This document shows positions 32,626-44,370 of a DNA stretch of 64,000 bases, in pieces (the stretch's first letter is position 1; each line of letters starts with the position of its first letter). Position numbers and translations under genes: made by a program. The notes under the pieces are model-generated. The model searched no databases. It had not been told where the DNA came from and was given only the letters and a program-made list of their open reading frames with translations. Origin of the DNA: Panaeolus papilionaceus (lineage: Eukaryota > Basidiomycota > Agaricomycetes > Agaricales); NCBI GenBank assembly GCA_015501605.1, contig JADNRZ010000033.1, positions 276,824 to 340,823 on the forward strand. The letters are read 5' to 3'.

Positions 32626-33682
32626 GAGATCATCCCTTTTCTCTGATAAGTGCGGACATACTTTCCGCTAAGTGAAGATCGTTCGTTTTAGGATGTTCTA
32701 CAACGATGAAGGGAGAGAGAATGGGAGGAATATATGGGAGGTCAGTTTACTGGCCCATCCCTGTACTTCACTGCACTGTCGTTTGCGGATTCTCACCTGC
32801 AGGATTTCAAACAGACCTGTCAAATTTCTTTGCGTGAAATAACCATTCAATCTCAGTTTCCTGCTCAACCCCTGGTCATAGTCAGCGATGGAGGATGAGG
32901 TAATTGTGTGATTATGTGGGGTACTCGAGAATGTGGTGTGTAACACTGAAACTGCGTTTGAACCCCTTACACGGGCGACAATCCAATGTCCGATCGCACG
33001 TTGTCCTAATGTTGGTTCTTGTGCGTTCGTTGCAAGTTCATTAACCGTCCGTCGTAGAAATTCAAACTCAGATTGCTTGAGAGCTGGTTTGTTTCAAGGG
33101 ATGGCTTAGTTTGCAAGTAATCCGATCCGTAGATCCCTTATCTTATCCTATCTTATCCTATTTATATTGCACAAGAGACTTCGTTAGCCCTATGTAATTA
33201 TTTGACCTGCGTGTTGACAACGGCTCATACAAGGCGTAGGAAGACGTTTTGAAGAATATATTATCTTATTCTCTGCATTCAATTCAATTCATGACCCTTG
33301 TTCCCCGTCACTGGATGTTCAATGCGGCAATGAGTGAACAGAACCACGGTCGAAAGTCATATATGGGCACTTCGAATGACAGAGAGGGAAGGGAGGACGA
33401 GTGAGGTGAAACGCAGGCGAAGAGTACAAACCAAACATAGTGCTCGAGATACCGAGCAACGACCCTCGTACAATCCAAAGCCTTATATACTTACACAAAT
33501 TATGTAAAAGACAAAGGCAACACGGCTCTCTACAGCTGCCAACATACACATGTACCTCCAATGGCTTCCATTGGAACATGAGAAACATAAATAAGAAGTG
33601 TGCATACTTACTTGTATGGAACGACGGGCAAAGAGAATAAATGAGTAATGGAACTGCTAGGGCTGGCAGAGAAAAGCCACTC
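32626..33682. other. No gene recognised
   Basis: Only short frames are present. A short CTTATC direct repeat lies near 33140-33163. Similarity to the SKT5 exon 1 region begins at about 33680. Confidence 0.4.
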
Positions 33683-33946
33683 ACATTAGCAGGAATACTA
33701 GGATTCGACCTATGCGGTCTTGGGGCAATCATCGGGTTCTCAAAATGCGGCGGCGACTCTGCATACTCATACGGCGAAGGCGTGTTGTATCTCTGTGTCT
33801 GTGTCCTCAGATCTGCGGGCACAGGCGGGAGAGGAGGTGGTGGGCCAGGGTTTAGGTTTGGGTATTGTTGGTGCTGTTGGTGGGGCTTGGGACGGGAGGA
33901 ACCGGGGGAGTAGGGACGGGGAGGGACAGCGGGAGCGGAAGCCTTG
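33683..33946 (-). pseudogene. SKT5: SKT5 copy 2, exon 1 piece with lost start codon
   Basis: This aligns with exon 1 of copy 1: the same Pro-rich start, then DLRTQTQRYNTPSPYEYAES and NPMIAPRPHRSNPSIPAN before a conserved GTGAGT donor. The ATG of copy 1 is AAG here, so translation cannot begin at the ancestral place. Similarity stops just past the donor. The 355-codon exon 2 is not found anywhere next to it, and the later exons sit at 37205-38985 on the opposite strand. Confidence 0.75.
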
Positions 33947-35559
33947 AGTGTTGGTATTGGGGTGGATTGTTGGGCTGGTTAGGGTGAGTATAAGGTGAGA
34001 GAGACTAGTTAGATGAGTGAGATGAACAATGCAGATGACGACGACGACGACAGATGCGATGAGAAGATGAGAAGGTGAGTTGAGTTGAGATGAGCAGCGA
34101 TGCGTGAAATAGTAAGCCTCTGAAGACGAGGATCAAGCCAGAGAGTAGGACAAGATGAGCACGATGAAATGAGCAGACAAAGACAACAGTGAGTGAAAGA
34201 GGAAAGAGAGCTGCGTTTCGAAAGTTCAGTTTCTTATTATGACCGTGACACTGCCACAACTGCCACGGCTAATAAAGCACTTCATTTCTCACTCCCTCGT
34301 CAACCCGTCACCTGTCAACAACGGACGGCGACGACTCACCTATTTCTGTACTTTGAGTTTACTTGGCACACTGCACTCCACTGCACGCTTCACATGCCTT
34401 CCTTCACTTCACTTCACCACGGTCATTCAAGTCACGAAGGCCAATAAGCCAGCGAATCATAAACGGCAACGATGACCTGGCACGAAAAAAGGGTTCAGAA
34501 GCATGATGCCAACCGAGAATCGACACTCAATTCACGTAAAAAGCACAGCCTCGACCTCTCTCTCAGCTTACGGGCTTGGTCGCCGTTCCGTTGAATACTC
34601 CGCTTCATTCGTTTTCTGAGTCGTATACTGTATACTATTGAGAGCTATTCAACCACCAATAAATAACTTGCGTTGCACTACACGCGTCAATTCGTGCAAT
34701 TCTCATTAGAATATTATTGAACTAATCATCGTTGAGTGATAATATTCATTCAACCGCCTCTCACCCTGACATCACCCATCACCCATCATCGAGCAGCGCG
34801 CTGCGCTCACCGTACAGTTAAAAATAACTCGTCCTATAACCGTTGAAAATAGACTCTACAGTGGAGGTTCGAGTCGTGTCAAGTTGAACATTGCGGACCG
34901 CGTTTCATCACACCTTGCCGTGCCTTGCCTCCATCCGTTCTCCGTCATCCCCGGAGTACCAATGTAAATGTAAATCAACATGACAACTGCGCATCGAATG
35001 AAGTAAGTAAGTACGTAATCAACGTCAAGCCCCACGATCAGCCTGATAGGTTTCTTTCGTTCCACTCACAATCACCGCACCATCAAAACTCTGACACATA
35101 GTGTCAATGGACATTGGAGGTACAAGCCCATCCTGGCCGTATTCAATCCATCAGTTTCATTATCGAACCTGCACTTAGGACTGTAGGGCATTCTTTTAAT
35201 GTAATCTCATCCAGCAGGTCTGACTACTTGAGCCCTGCAAAGCAAGCTTGAGACCGGAATCGGGTGTAATGGTATGTATGTGTGCGGGATAGGGAGATGG
35301 AGATGAGGGAGGGTGGGTGGGGTGAGTTATGTGAAACGAGACGAAGAAGACCAAGAAGAATGACGAAATGACGAAAAAAGGGAAAGGTGGCAAGAGATTT
35401 AGGATAACAACATATCCTACCGACAAAAGGGAAGCCAAAACAAGGAAGGAGGAGAGGGAATCGCGAATCGGAAGTGTCGCGGTGCGCACACGTGACTCGG
35501 CGGAATGAATAGACGCTGAGGCAGACATCAAGCGTCGTCATCATGGATCATGCATACAA

Positions 35560-36205
35560 TTAATCAGGAGCTGGAGCAGTCGGAGATACACCAACGACGC
35601 TCCTAAAATTCGACCCAGTGATAAGTGTTCTCGAGTTGTCGATACAGAAATGCAGGTGAATTGCATCTCGGTGGTTCCCATTTGTCGAGCCGTTTGAGGT
35701 ATGTGGGACGCACATATGCGAGTGGCAGCAACAGTGCGTTGGGAGTGGTGGTACACAATCATGGGGTGTGGTGTGATCTATTCCGTTCTGCGGCTCAGCT
35801 TCTGGTGTGGAGGTGGCCGAGGGTTGCGGCGGGATGTGCGACGGCGACGCTAATATTGGCTCAGAGCCTGCGACTTGAAGGTTTCCCGAACGAGCCATAT
35901 CGATGGGTGGTACAACAATTTTTGGAGGATTTCCTACTCTCTCAGAGCTTGAACGGTCCTAGAGGCAAGATATCAGCTTAGCTGACAGGGACGGTACGAC
36001 CATCAAAACTGAAGCGACTTACATTGACAGTACCAGCACCGCTTCTAGCGCTAGTAGCACGCGCCTTGTCTCGGTATCCCAGCCCCCACGAGCGAGTCAA
36101 TGCCTGTATCGCGTTTGAAAGGAAGATGTATATACGGACGGCGAGGAAGACGAGGAAGAGCCTGCTGATCAGCTTGAAAATAATGAGGGAGAGGATCATG
36201 TTCAT
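35560..36205 (-). CDS. Small two-exon gene with an N-terminal membrane segment, copy 2 (193 aa)
   Basis: Exon 1 is 36023-36205 (61 codons) and exon 2 is 35560-35958, with a 64-nt intron in phase 0 and the same GTAAGT donor as copy 1. The N-terminus MNMILSLIIFKLISRLFLVF and the His/Cys patch PTHCCCHSHMCVPH are shared with copy 1. The linker between them and the C-terminal residues differ. Conserved frame and splice sites in a diverged pair suggest that both copies have been under selection. The function is unknown. Confidence 0.65.
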
Positions 36206-37204
36206 GTAAGTAAGTAGTCAAAACTTGGACGCTAACTCTAATTGCCTATACTTTAAGCATTACCTGCGAATTCATTTGCATGTATTTGCTTGTTTCCTTA
36301 TCGATGCACTTGCTTTTGTCATTCTGCATTTTGAAATGATTCTATTGCAAATCCGGTTTTTTTTCTACTGTTTGCTTGGTCCTTCGATTTCCACATACCA
36401 TTCACTGGTAGCCATAGCGAAGCGAGGCACTCGCCTTGTATATAAATAACCATTCCACATTGAATTGTTCCCCCCGCTTCCCGCAAACAGTCCGGCATTT
36501 AAATTCTAAAACCCGAGAATACTACACACGTGACCAGTGCGGTTTCGTGAAAGAATCTTAGGGTTGCGGAAAAAAATATCCGCCAGAATTTTACCAGTAA
36601 GTTACCTGGGTTGACCAGCCACCCAGTATTTACCTCTGTAATTTACGGTAAATTACGAAGCACGTGATGAGACACGTGACGCTGTTTGTTGGTCCCCAGC
36701 CGCCAGCGAGTTCGGTACTCACAGCTCAACCTGCTCCAACTTAACTACTTCACCCAATATCTAACTCATCGACAATCATGCACACTGTCACCCTTCGCAA
36801 AATGAAATTATTCTCGACATTTACTCCAGCTTGCGGCGTATCACACTCAACGAGTTGTGCAGGTTTCGGACTTCGGAGGAGCAAATCCAACGGACATTAA
36901 CGGTGATTGCCGAAGACGTGTTTCTTCAAATTCACACTAATGGGTTCGACTTACGCAACACCACCATCCATTCACCTTCACCTGGCTCATTTCATTGATT
37001 TTTTTCATGTTTTCTCTTTCTTTTCCTTTTGTCTTATCTTATTCCTTTGCACCACGATTATTTCATTTCTTCAATTCATCCTCACCATCACTGGTGTATG
37101 AGCCATAAGGTGGTTGAACCGGCGATCCATGAGCGGTTTGCGCGGGCATGCGTTTTGTTGAACCTTGACTTTCTGTTTTAAGAGGAGAGTTAGATTGTGT
37201 GTTT
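36206..37204. other. Rearrangement junction region, no gene recognised
   Basis: Similarity to copy 1 ends near 36243. The stretch holds pyrimidine-rich sequence (37000-37070) and no supported gene. At its right edge SKT5-like sequence resumes on the opposite strand, so an inversion or insertion breakpoint must lie here. Confidence 0.45.
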
Positions 37205-38985
37205 ATCGCTTCTTCTCTCTAAGTATACTATGCCTATTATTGACCAATGTTACCACCACCAGCGCATGGCTATAGCCCACCTCCTCAGCCCACTTTCCCT
37301 GCCCCTCTCTCCCCCCTTTGCTCTCCCCCTCTGGAACTGCGCCGCCAGCCTCTCATTCCCCCAACCCGCATACGTCGTCCCCCTTCTCCTCTCCTCCTCC
37401 TTTACCTCTCTCCCCACCCCGCTCCTCCCCTCTGCCTTAAGGCCACCCGTCATCCCCCGGCTCGTCCCTCATACTCGAAGCAAGAAAGCACCTTCAGAGG
37501 GTAGCGTACTTCCATTTCGGCGCAGCGCAGTATAAGATCCGAGTCGGCCATGCGTACGAGTTCGCGGAGCCGCCCTGGGGGTTCGATCCGGTGCTGAGTG
37601 TGATGTATTACGAGCTTGAGAGCAGGGAGGGTGAGGCCGAGGCGGACATGGCGTTGTCTATGTGGTTCCTATGCGGGAGCACCGGAGCAGCAACAGGGAA
37701 TGGGCTAGTGTCATGGGGGGCTTTGAGAAGGACAAAGTGCTAGCGCTAGTCTTCGCCGAGAAAACTGCGAGGAAGGGATTGGCGACTGAGGAGTTTGCAT
37801 TGAGGTCTTATGTGGAGGAGGGATTTGGGCAGGAGAGGGATTTGGAGCTTGCGGTTAGGTGGTATATAAGAAGGTGAGTTTTTGGGCCTTTTTATAAAGC
37901 CGATTTTGTTATCCTTGATTTTTTTTTCTGTTCATGTTCGCATCTACGACCTGAAAAGTCTTTTCTTTCTTTTTCTCCCTTTTCGAGTCGTTCGGCTTCT
38001 TCCCTTGTAACTTTTCCTTCTTTCGAATCCCCTATGTTATGTTGTCCTGTTCGTCTACAGGTGTTTGGTCGTCGTTTTCGATGTGTTGTGTTGGATGTTT
38101 TCGGTTGGGCTGGGTTGAATTGTGTTGGGTTGAGTTTATGATCCGCGATTCACCTCAGAGTATCATAACGTCCTCTCTTTATCTCATTCACGCTTCTTTC
38201 GGTCCCTCTCGTTATCGTCATCTACGCATGGCATGTTGGCGTTTCGGCGCTCCTTTCGTCAGGTCTTCATTCTCTTTGTTTGATTTCTCCTTATCGTCAT
38301 GTTTCTTATTTATGGCTGTCTATTCTTCGTTTTCTTCTCTTGTTATTTTCCCGCTCGCTCTCGATTTTCCGTCTTTGATTTCATTCAACTCGTCGGGTGG
38401 GGCTGGGTTGATGTTGCCTTTATGTTCGTTCGCGAGGGATTTTGGGACGACGCCTTCTTTTCTGTTCTTAGTTCTATACCTCTCTTATCTTGATGTGTTC
38501 CTTGGGCTTATATCGTGATCCCTGACGCTCGTCATCGAATCTTCTTCCTCCCTCTTCCACTTGTGTGTTATGGTTGATGGTCCTTCTTATCTTTTCGGCG
38601 ACTGTCCTTGGATGTTGCTTCGATTCCTCTTCATCCGCTCTGCAACTTTTTTTATAAATATTTTTCTCCTTTACTGCTTTCTCGTTTCTGTTCTCGCCTT
38701 CTTTTCACCTTGTCTATTTCTTCTCCACGCCTACTTACGAACCCCCCTTCCCCTCTCCCTCCTAGGCAGCACCCAAGACAACATAGACGTCACAGACAGA
38801 TTCACAGCTCTCTCATCACCTACCACAACAGCCCACTCACGACAAGGACACGACACCATCACAGAAGCCCAGCTCATTCGCCGACGCACTCCCTCTGAGT
38901 CCGCCATGGGTGCGGAAGACGTTCCCGAGTACGCAACAGCTCGGCACGGAGGGGAGAATGGTGCAGGGAGCGGGTCAGACTGTTG
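37205..38985 (+). pseudogene. SKT5: SKT5 copy 2, 3' exons, inverted and frameshifted
   Basis: After a preserved CAG acceptor (37260-37262) the sequence reads RMAIAHLLSPLSLP, then a frameshift in the FIPPGSSP region. Sel1-repeat material follows: VGHAYEFAEPPWGFDPVLSV, EGEAEADMALSMWFLCG, a short insertion, FEKDKVLALVFAEKTARKGL and DLELAVRWY. A 2-bp TA duplication alters the frame before the GTGAGT donor at about 37875. An intron of about 890 nt aligns with the last intron of copy 1. The terminal exon (from about 38766) has the family's C-terminal signature (VTDRFTALSSP, SRQGHDTITEAQLIRRRT) but needs another frame change at its start. Several independent breaks make this a clear pseudogene, in opposite orientation to its own exon 1. 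Confidence 0.8.
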
Positions 38986-40515
38986 ATGTTATCTCTGGTA
39001 TTGCGGGTATTGGAGTGTTACGGCTCAATAGAGGAACGATGGACGGTTGGTTGTGGGTGTGATTAGAAAGAATTCGATGGCGGCAGGATATGTGCCTCCA
39101 GCCTCAGCCCTACTCAGAGGTGCGAGCGCATGATGACGACGCCTAATCTATAACTTTAACCCACGCGAGCCGTACTTAGCAGTTAATTTCAGGTCATGGT
39201 GGCAGGGAAAAAAATATAGCGATTGTGCGGCACTTCGCGCCCTTTATGGAGGAGTAGCATACGTCTTCGAAGCCATAAAGCTGAAGAACCTCTGTGTTCA
39301 TCATAGGCACATTATGCGATGGAAGCCTGCCCGACTGGAAAGGGGCAGATGAGAGAACAGATTAAGGGTAATAGTGGTGGAGAGTCCAAGGGTGTCTCAG
39401 GCTCACGCAAACACGATGTGGAGAGCTAGTCCACCGCCGGCTCTGTGTCTACGACGGGGTCAGGTGGGTGGTGGCAACTCCCCCTATTCCAGTGGTTATC
39501 GAGTGTAATTTTATACACACCACGAGAATTAGTAAGTGAAAATTTGGGATGAGATTGTGCGCGCTAAATATAATTTGGTGAGTTGATAAGTAGTCTGGCC
39601 AGGAATCGGGACATGTGATCCTAATAAGTCCAAGTTGAAGGTCTGAGTTTCGAAATGCTCAGCCATTTAAGAGGAACGGCCTGGGATGAGGGACTTGGTC
39701 AACGAAGCTAGTAAGTGCGTACAATATCTTTTGGCAAAATCCATGGATCAGGGAGCTGGTAGGCGGAGCCAAAAGAGAAATTATAACATATTGAAGGGGT
39801 TCTCTGACAAAATCTATGTACTTGCGGCAATTTATTCAATCGGGGACCTCACCAGAGACCCATTAGCTCATATGAGGGATGAAGTTTTGAAGGCTAATAT
39901 GGTATATCTTTTTACTCACGACGGCCAGGTTGGGGTGTTGACAACCGTGCGCTGACATCATGATTCTAGCGCTGATGAGCATGTGCTTGTTTCTGGTCTA
40001 AGCGCCTATTGACAAAGGTCATCGAGCACTTATCCTTTTTTGACTCGTATCCTATATTTTGGGCTTGTAAACTCAGTGAAAAAGAGGATTAGCACTCAAT
40101 ATCGCTGCCACCTCTGTGGCATGGACCTATTTTTGCGAACATCGGACCACTAAATGACAAGATGTTACGAGTCTCTCCCATGACCCGCTTTCCCGTCAGT
40201 CAAGGCCAGAGGATCAATGCAGAAAGAGATCGCTTTGCGGTCCCTCTGATGGCTGTATATAGAACATAGTAGTATACGGCTCGTATTACATCCTGGCATA
40301 AAGAGAACATTAAATCCAGAACGGTGGTTCGACACAAGACGTTGTTTTAGACTCGTGATTTTGTTATTTCCCTAATAAATATTATTTCTATATCTTGCAT
40401 GGCCATGGTATATACATCTCTTTCTTGTCACCCCAATGTCTTCAGGACAGCATATCGATTGGTACGATCCAAAAGGGGAAACAATGAGGCCACTCACTTT
40501 AATTGGATGTCCACT
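38986..40515. other. No supported gene; one weak ORF at 39686-39955
   Basis: The 89-codon plus-strand ORF at 39686-39955 reads protein-like in parts (KRNYNILKGFSDKIYVLAAI) but matches no family I know and may be an exon remnant. The rest is unassigned. Confidence 0.35.
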
Positions 40516-40748
40516 TTACAAGCCTCCACAGTCCAATGGATGGATGATAATATCCCCGACCACTACAGGCCAAAGATGTAAGTATGATAAATTGCATTTT
40601 AATAAAGCAGCCTGTCCTCACAGTTAGAATTGACTTCTCTACGCTCGCCGCAAGGGTTGGATGCTGGCACTGGTGAAGAAACGACAAGAGATGGGAGCAA
40701 AGCAACAAGAAGCAACGAAAACTGAGCCAAGCGTTGAATAGTCTTCAT
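40516..40748 (-). CDS. Small secreted peptide precursor 1 (candidate RiPP precursor, 57 aa)
   Basis: Exon 1 is 40622-40748 and exon 2 is 40516-40562 (47 nt), with a 59-nt GT-AG intron in phase 1. Residues 1-25 form a signal peptide (MKTIQ, then a Leu-rich core). SSPVPASNPC follows, then the dibasic ERRE site. The spliced C-terminus after it ends DIIIHPLDCGGL. It is a member of the five-copy family in this window: signal, SP(I/V)P, one Cys, Arg-Arg, and a short exon ending in a Cys/Leu motif. A TATAAAAG box lies 77 nt upstream. Kex2-type cleavage after Arg-Arg would release a peptide of about 20 residues (inference). It could instead be a plain two-cysteine secreted effector or signal. Confidence 0.75.
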
Positions 40749-40824
40749 GGTCAAGTATTGCTGATAGTGTGTGGGCTAGTAGAATGAATAATAAGTTGGC
40801 GAGAGAAGAGCCAAGGACATCCTG

Positions 40825-40832
40825 CTTTTATA
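40825..40832 (-). promoter_or_regulatory. TATA box of peptide gene 1
   Basis: TATAAAAG on the minus strand, 77 nt before the ATG at 40748. The other intact family members also have a TATA box between 44 and 80 nt upstream. Confidence 0.55.
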
Positions 40833-42078
40833 CCTCATCTCGACTCAAGCCTTCTTCGTTCTAGCTATAGCCTGGGATCAGAAGCGTACCATGAGGAGAG
40901 CTCGATGCTTGAATCTGATTAAAAATGGAAATTGAGCACACCAATACGGAAATCCCTTCATATATGGGACTATCACTTATCAGTCTTGGTTAGGACAACA
41001 TAATCTATAATTCACCCTCCTCTCTAGCCTATACTTTCACGCTATCATCTACACTACTTCCTTCATGCTCGATAATACCAGTTCTCGTAACCCAAGCCTA
41101 GGACTCCAGTAACGCCTGTTCAGTTGATCGGAGCGCTAGTTGATGACAGCTCTTCAGCATTTGCTGAGGGATAACGGAATGAGGTTCTGAGTTCAAATTA
41201 TCTGACATGTGTCCATCATTCATCAAATTATATTTGGCGCGCGTGGATGCAATCGACCTGGTTTAGCTTTTATCATTGATACCATTGCGTCGGCTGATGC
41301 CCTCAAACTCGCACCTATCCACCTTCATCGTTTGAGTACACCGTAATGTAGCAATTTTGTGAACCGGAATTGTGGTATGCATTAACAATGCACACCTATA
41401 TATACGAAATGCTCTAAATTTAATAGATATCGACCATGCTCCTACTCTATAAATACGCTCAATTCAGTTAAGCCATTCGGGACTCGTTGATAGCACGCTC
41501 TCAAGCACATTCTCTTTCTCACGCCCAACTGAAGCACATATATCCTTCTCGGAAGGCAGCTGAAGTGGCACTAGAGCCGGGATTATGGATCAAGTACTCC
41601 GGATAAGACTCAACCGTTTTTCGACAGGCTTCTCCGCGTGAGATATGAGGAAAGGTGTCTTCGAGACAACTTAGTTTGTGAGAGTATGTGATCTAGTTTT
41701 TCGGGCGCTCCGAAATTGCCAAGTGCGTGAGGGGTGTATCAAACGGCTGTGTTTCAAGAATACATCCAAACTTCACATCTGAGTCTTGATAAAAGTGTGC
41801 CGAAGAGTCCAGGTTGATGGATAGTGGAGAAACTTGTGCCCTCTAGCCTCTTAATATTATCTCCAGTGTTTGAGACTTTAATTAGGCTCTAGTTTCAAGT
41901 TTCACTGTACCAAATCTACCACTTACATAAGTATTGAAGGGGGAAAAAGGACAAGGAAAAGGACAAGGCGCCTCAGATGTTGGATCACTCCGTGAGACAT
42001 TCGATTGGGCTAGATGCGTGATCCCATCATCAGCATCGGAATATGCCGAACTGCATCATCAACCAGGTCTATTCCAGC
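40833..42078. other. No gene recognised
   Basis: No family signature or protein-like open frame was found. A TATAAATACGC box at about 41450 resembles the promoters of the peptide family, but no matching ATG or signal peptide follows within 150 nt. Confidence 0.4.
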
Positions 42079-42080
42079 TA

Positions 42081-42586
42081 TCTCAGAAACGATAGACCGC
42101 TTTTCACAACGCTCCGCTTGGTGATTTTATTTACTTTTGGAGTGGTACAAACAAAACACCACAGCCCTAGCAGCATCAGATGAGCTCAATTTTCTTGGCC
42201 TCCCTGGTGGTAAAGCTGGTGCAGTCACTTGTCCACTCCTTCGTGCAAGTGCTTTGACCCATCGTATTGTTTGAGCACTGACATGAAGCATTTCGGAGAT
42301 CTGCATTGATTTCATGTATGCTGATGAAACAACGATATTTTCCTTTGTTTCGCGCGAGATATGAGAGTGGTTCCCATGATGGTTTGCATCAGGCAAGAGT
42401 AAATGAGCGGGAAAAATCGCAAGAAAATAATATTTGAATAACTATTTCTCTACAACTACATAGGAATGCAATAGGTCACAACACCGCGACTGGTGGGGTC
42501 TCTGTGGGTGTTGTGTTTATACCGCTCCAAAAGTAAATAAAATCACTAAGCGGAGTGTTGTGAAAAGCAGTCTATCGTTTCTGAGA
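42081..42586 (-). mobile_element. 506-bp Tc1/mariner-type deletion derivative with ~80-bp inverted ends
   Basis: Left end (from 42081, TCTCAGAAACGATAGACCGC) and right end (reverse complement from 42586) match over about 80 bp with a handful of differences. TA dinucleotides flank both ends (42079-42080 and 42587-42588), as expected for the Tc1/mariner superfamily. The interior keeps only the N-terminal DNA-binding part of a transposase on the minus strand. No DDE domain is present, so movement would need a transposase in trans. Confidence 0.8.
42127..42396 (-). pseudogene. Helix-turn-helix fragment of a Tc1/mariner-like transposase (89 aa)
   Basis: The 89 codons start MPDANHHGNHSHISRETKEN. 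They contain a helix-turn-helix (SAYMKSMQISEMLHVSAQTI) and end in PPGRPRKLSSSD, the usual linker before a second DNA-binding unit. The stop codon lies inside the left inverted repeat and the catalytic DDE part is missing. It could act as a DNA-binding repressor of the family if expressed, but is more likely a remnant. Confidence 0.65.
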
Positions 42587-42588
42587 TA

Positions 42589-43937
42589 GTTGTCAGGTCA
42601 GAGTGCATTTCGTCTCTGTTTCGAAGAAGTCGAGCAACATTAACATAGCTCCTGTTCTTGGTCCGCTGATTGCCCCAAATCGTGTCATGCGATCAAATCC
42701 ATCGTGCTTTTTCAATCTGGGTCAAGCTGTACTGAAAGTATCTGCGGGTCCAGCTATCGTTACCTTCCGTACACATTTCGTCTCCTATGACACCTCCTAA
42801 ACCGGATGTGTCACCGTAGGATGGATGTTTTTCATCAGTGTCATTGGTTCTGTGTAATAATTGTCAATTCTGCTAGGCCAGCTTTCCAGCATTCATCCTT
42901 CTGTCCGTTTTTCTCTCCTGAGTCTGGCGGCTGTCAAAGGAAAGCCGCCGTCAAATTTCAAGTGATTCTCGTTGATGTAATCTAAGAGAAGAAGCCCATA
43001 AAGCCCTCTATAACAATTTCAACATAGCACCACCCCAAAATCATTTAGGAATGACAGATACGGACGCTGGCCCGGGCCGCAAGGATGCGTGATGAAAACA
43101 ATGATTGCGCAGCAAAGCCAAATCTATCTATCATTGTGTGTGGGCATCGTTGATGTCTAAATTTAATCTCTGCGATTGGTAGTCACCCAATAGCGGCAGT
43201 TTGGTAGTTTCATGGAGGTTAGGAGGATCTCTGCGAGAGATTACGGCGTGGGATTAAACCTGATCAATGAGAGAATACTCACCGAAGATGCATGATCAAT
43301 TGATCTGTGACCTCAGGCAGTGGATTTATCACGCGCTATCCTTAATTACAATCAAAACTAGAGCCTCGTGGTACGTACTTACAAATCCCTATGCGAGATG
43401 ATGGAACTTTTTGTATTAGAGACGCGGTGAATTTCAATAAGCTTTCTTGCCAGCCTAGCGTTGAAAGGTCCCCATCAAATCTTGTCGTTTCTTTGCCAGT
43501 CATAAGTACCTCTTAACCCCTGCAGGGTTCGCTGGGAAGTCAAATCCGATGGCGAGAGTGAATTTCTGTCGTGTAATTACATTACTTACGATCGAGACTT
43601 TTAGGATCCCCAGCCAGTGAAATCAATGACATTCATCAGTTCGACTACTGCCGTTTATGTGTCAATGCGGTAGATACATCCTCAGTAAAGTAAGTGTTTC
43701 ATGACACTACATATAGGTCGTTCAAAGCGGAAGGTTAATTAAAAAGCAGCATATCTGCACGTTGGATCATTGAGGTTCGGTACTGGTCGAGCGTATACAT
43801 GTAACGATTTTCAAAGATATATCTGCTTTCAAGTTGGTGATGAGCACCGCACCTGTATCGCCCTAATTTCTCGGTTTTTCTCTTATTTTCCCTTTATTTC
43901 TATTCGCATCAGCGCATCGTGAACGCGCCGAGCTCTC
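42589..43937. other. No gene recognised
   Basis: Only short unconnected frames were seen, without domains or repeats that match the rest of the window. Confidence 0.4.
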
Positions 43938-44370
43938 TTGGTTTCCGAATATTTCGAACATTTTCTTTTGATTTCTATGATTTTCCATAGCTGTACATAC
44001 TTAATGTACGTAGTTTACAACCAATACAACTCTTTTCGCCCTCGTATTTCGTGTTTCGTCTTCGTTTTCATCTTCGTCCTCGTCCGGTGTCCGTGTACAG
44101 CTTCGTCAGCGCTTATTTCCGTCATTTTCGTCGTCTTCGTCCTCCGTCTTCGTCTCATTTTACCTCACACTCACCTCACCTTCCCATCTTTTCATTTCTC
44201 TCACATATCGACCCCACGAACTCGTACCGCGCGTCTCACCTTCCTTTTCCATCCACCTATCTCATCCCCCAGTCACACCTTCACGACCACTCACCTTTTC
44301 ACTCAGATCTCCCCACGCGCACATCATTGGCGAACTGGACGAGTATCTAATCAACTGAACAAAGTATGAT
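43938..44370 (+). repeat. Dispersed repeat family R1, copy 3
   Basis: From about 44010 this aligns with 5540-5860: GTTTACAACCAATACAA, a CGTTTTC/CGTCCTCGTC tract, CACATATCGACCCCACGAAC and then CACTCACCTTTTCACTC. Open frames here are shadows of the pyrimidine-rich sequence. Confidence 0.5.

Noticed and set aside
41440..41600. Possible sixth peptide gene after a TATAAATAC box
   Set aside because: No ATG with a signal peptide and no dibasic or Cys-Leu motif follows.
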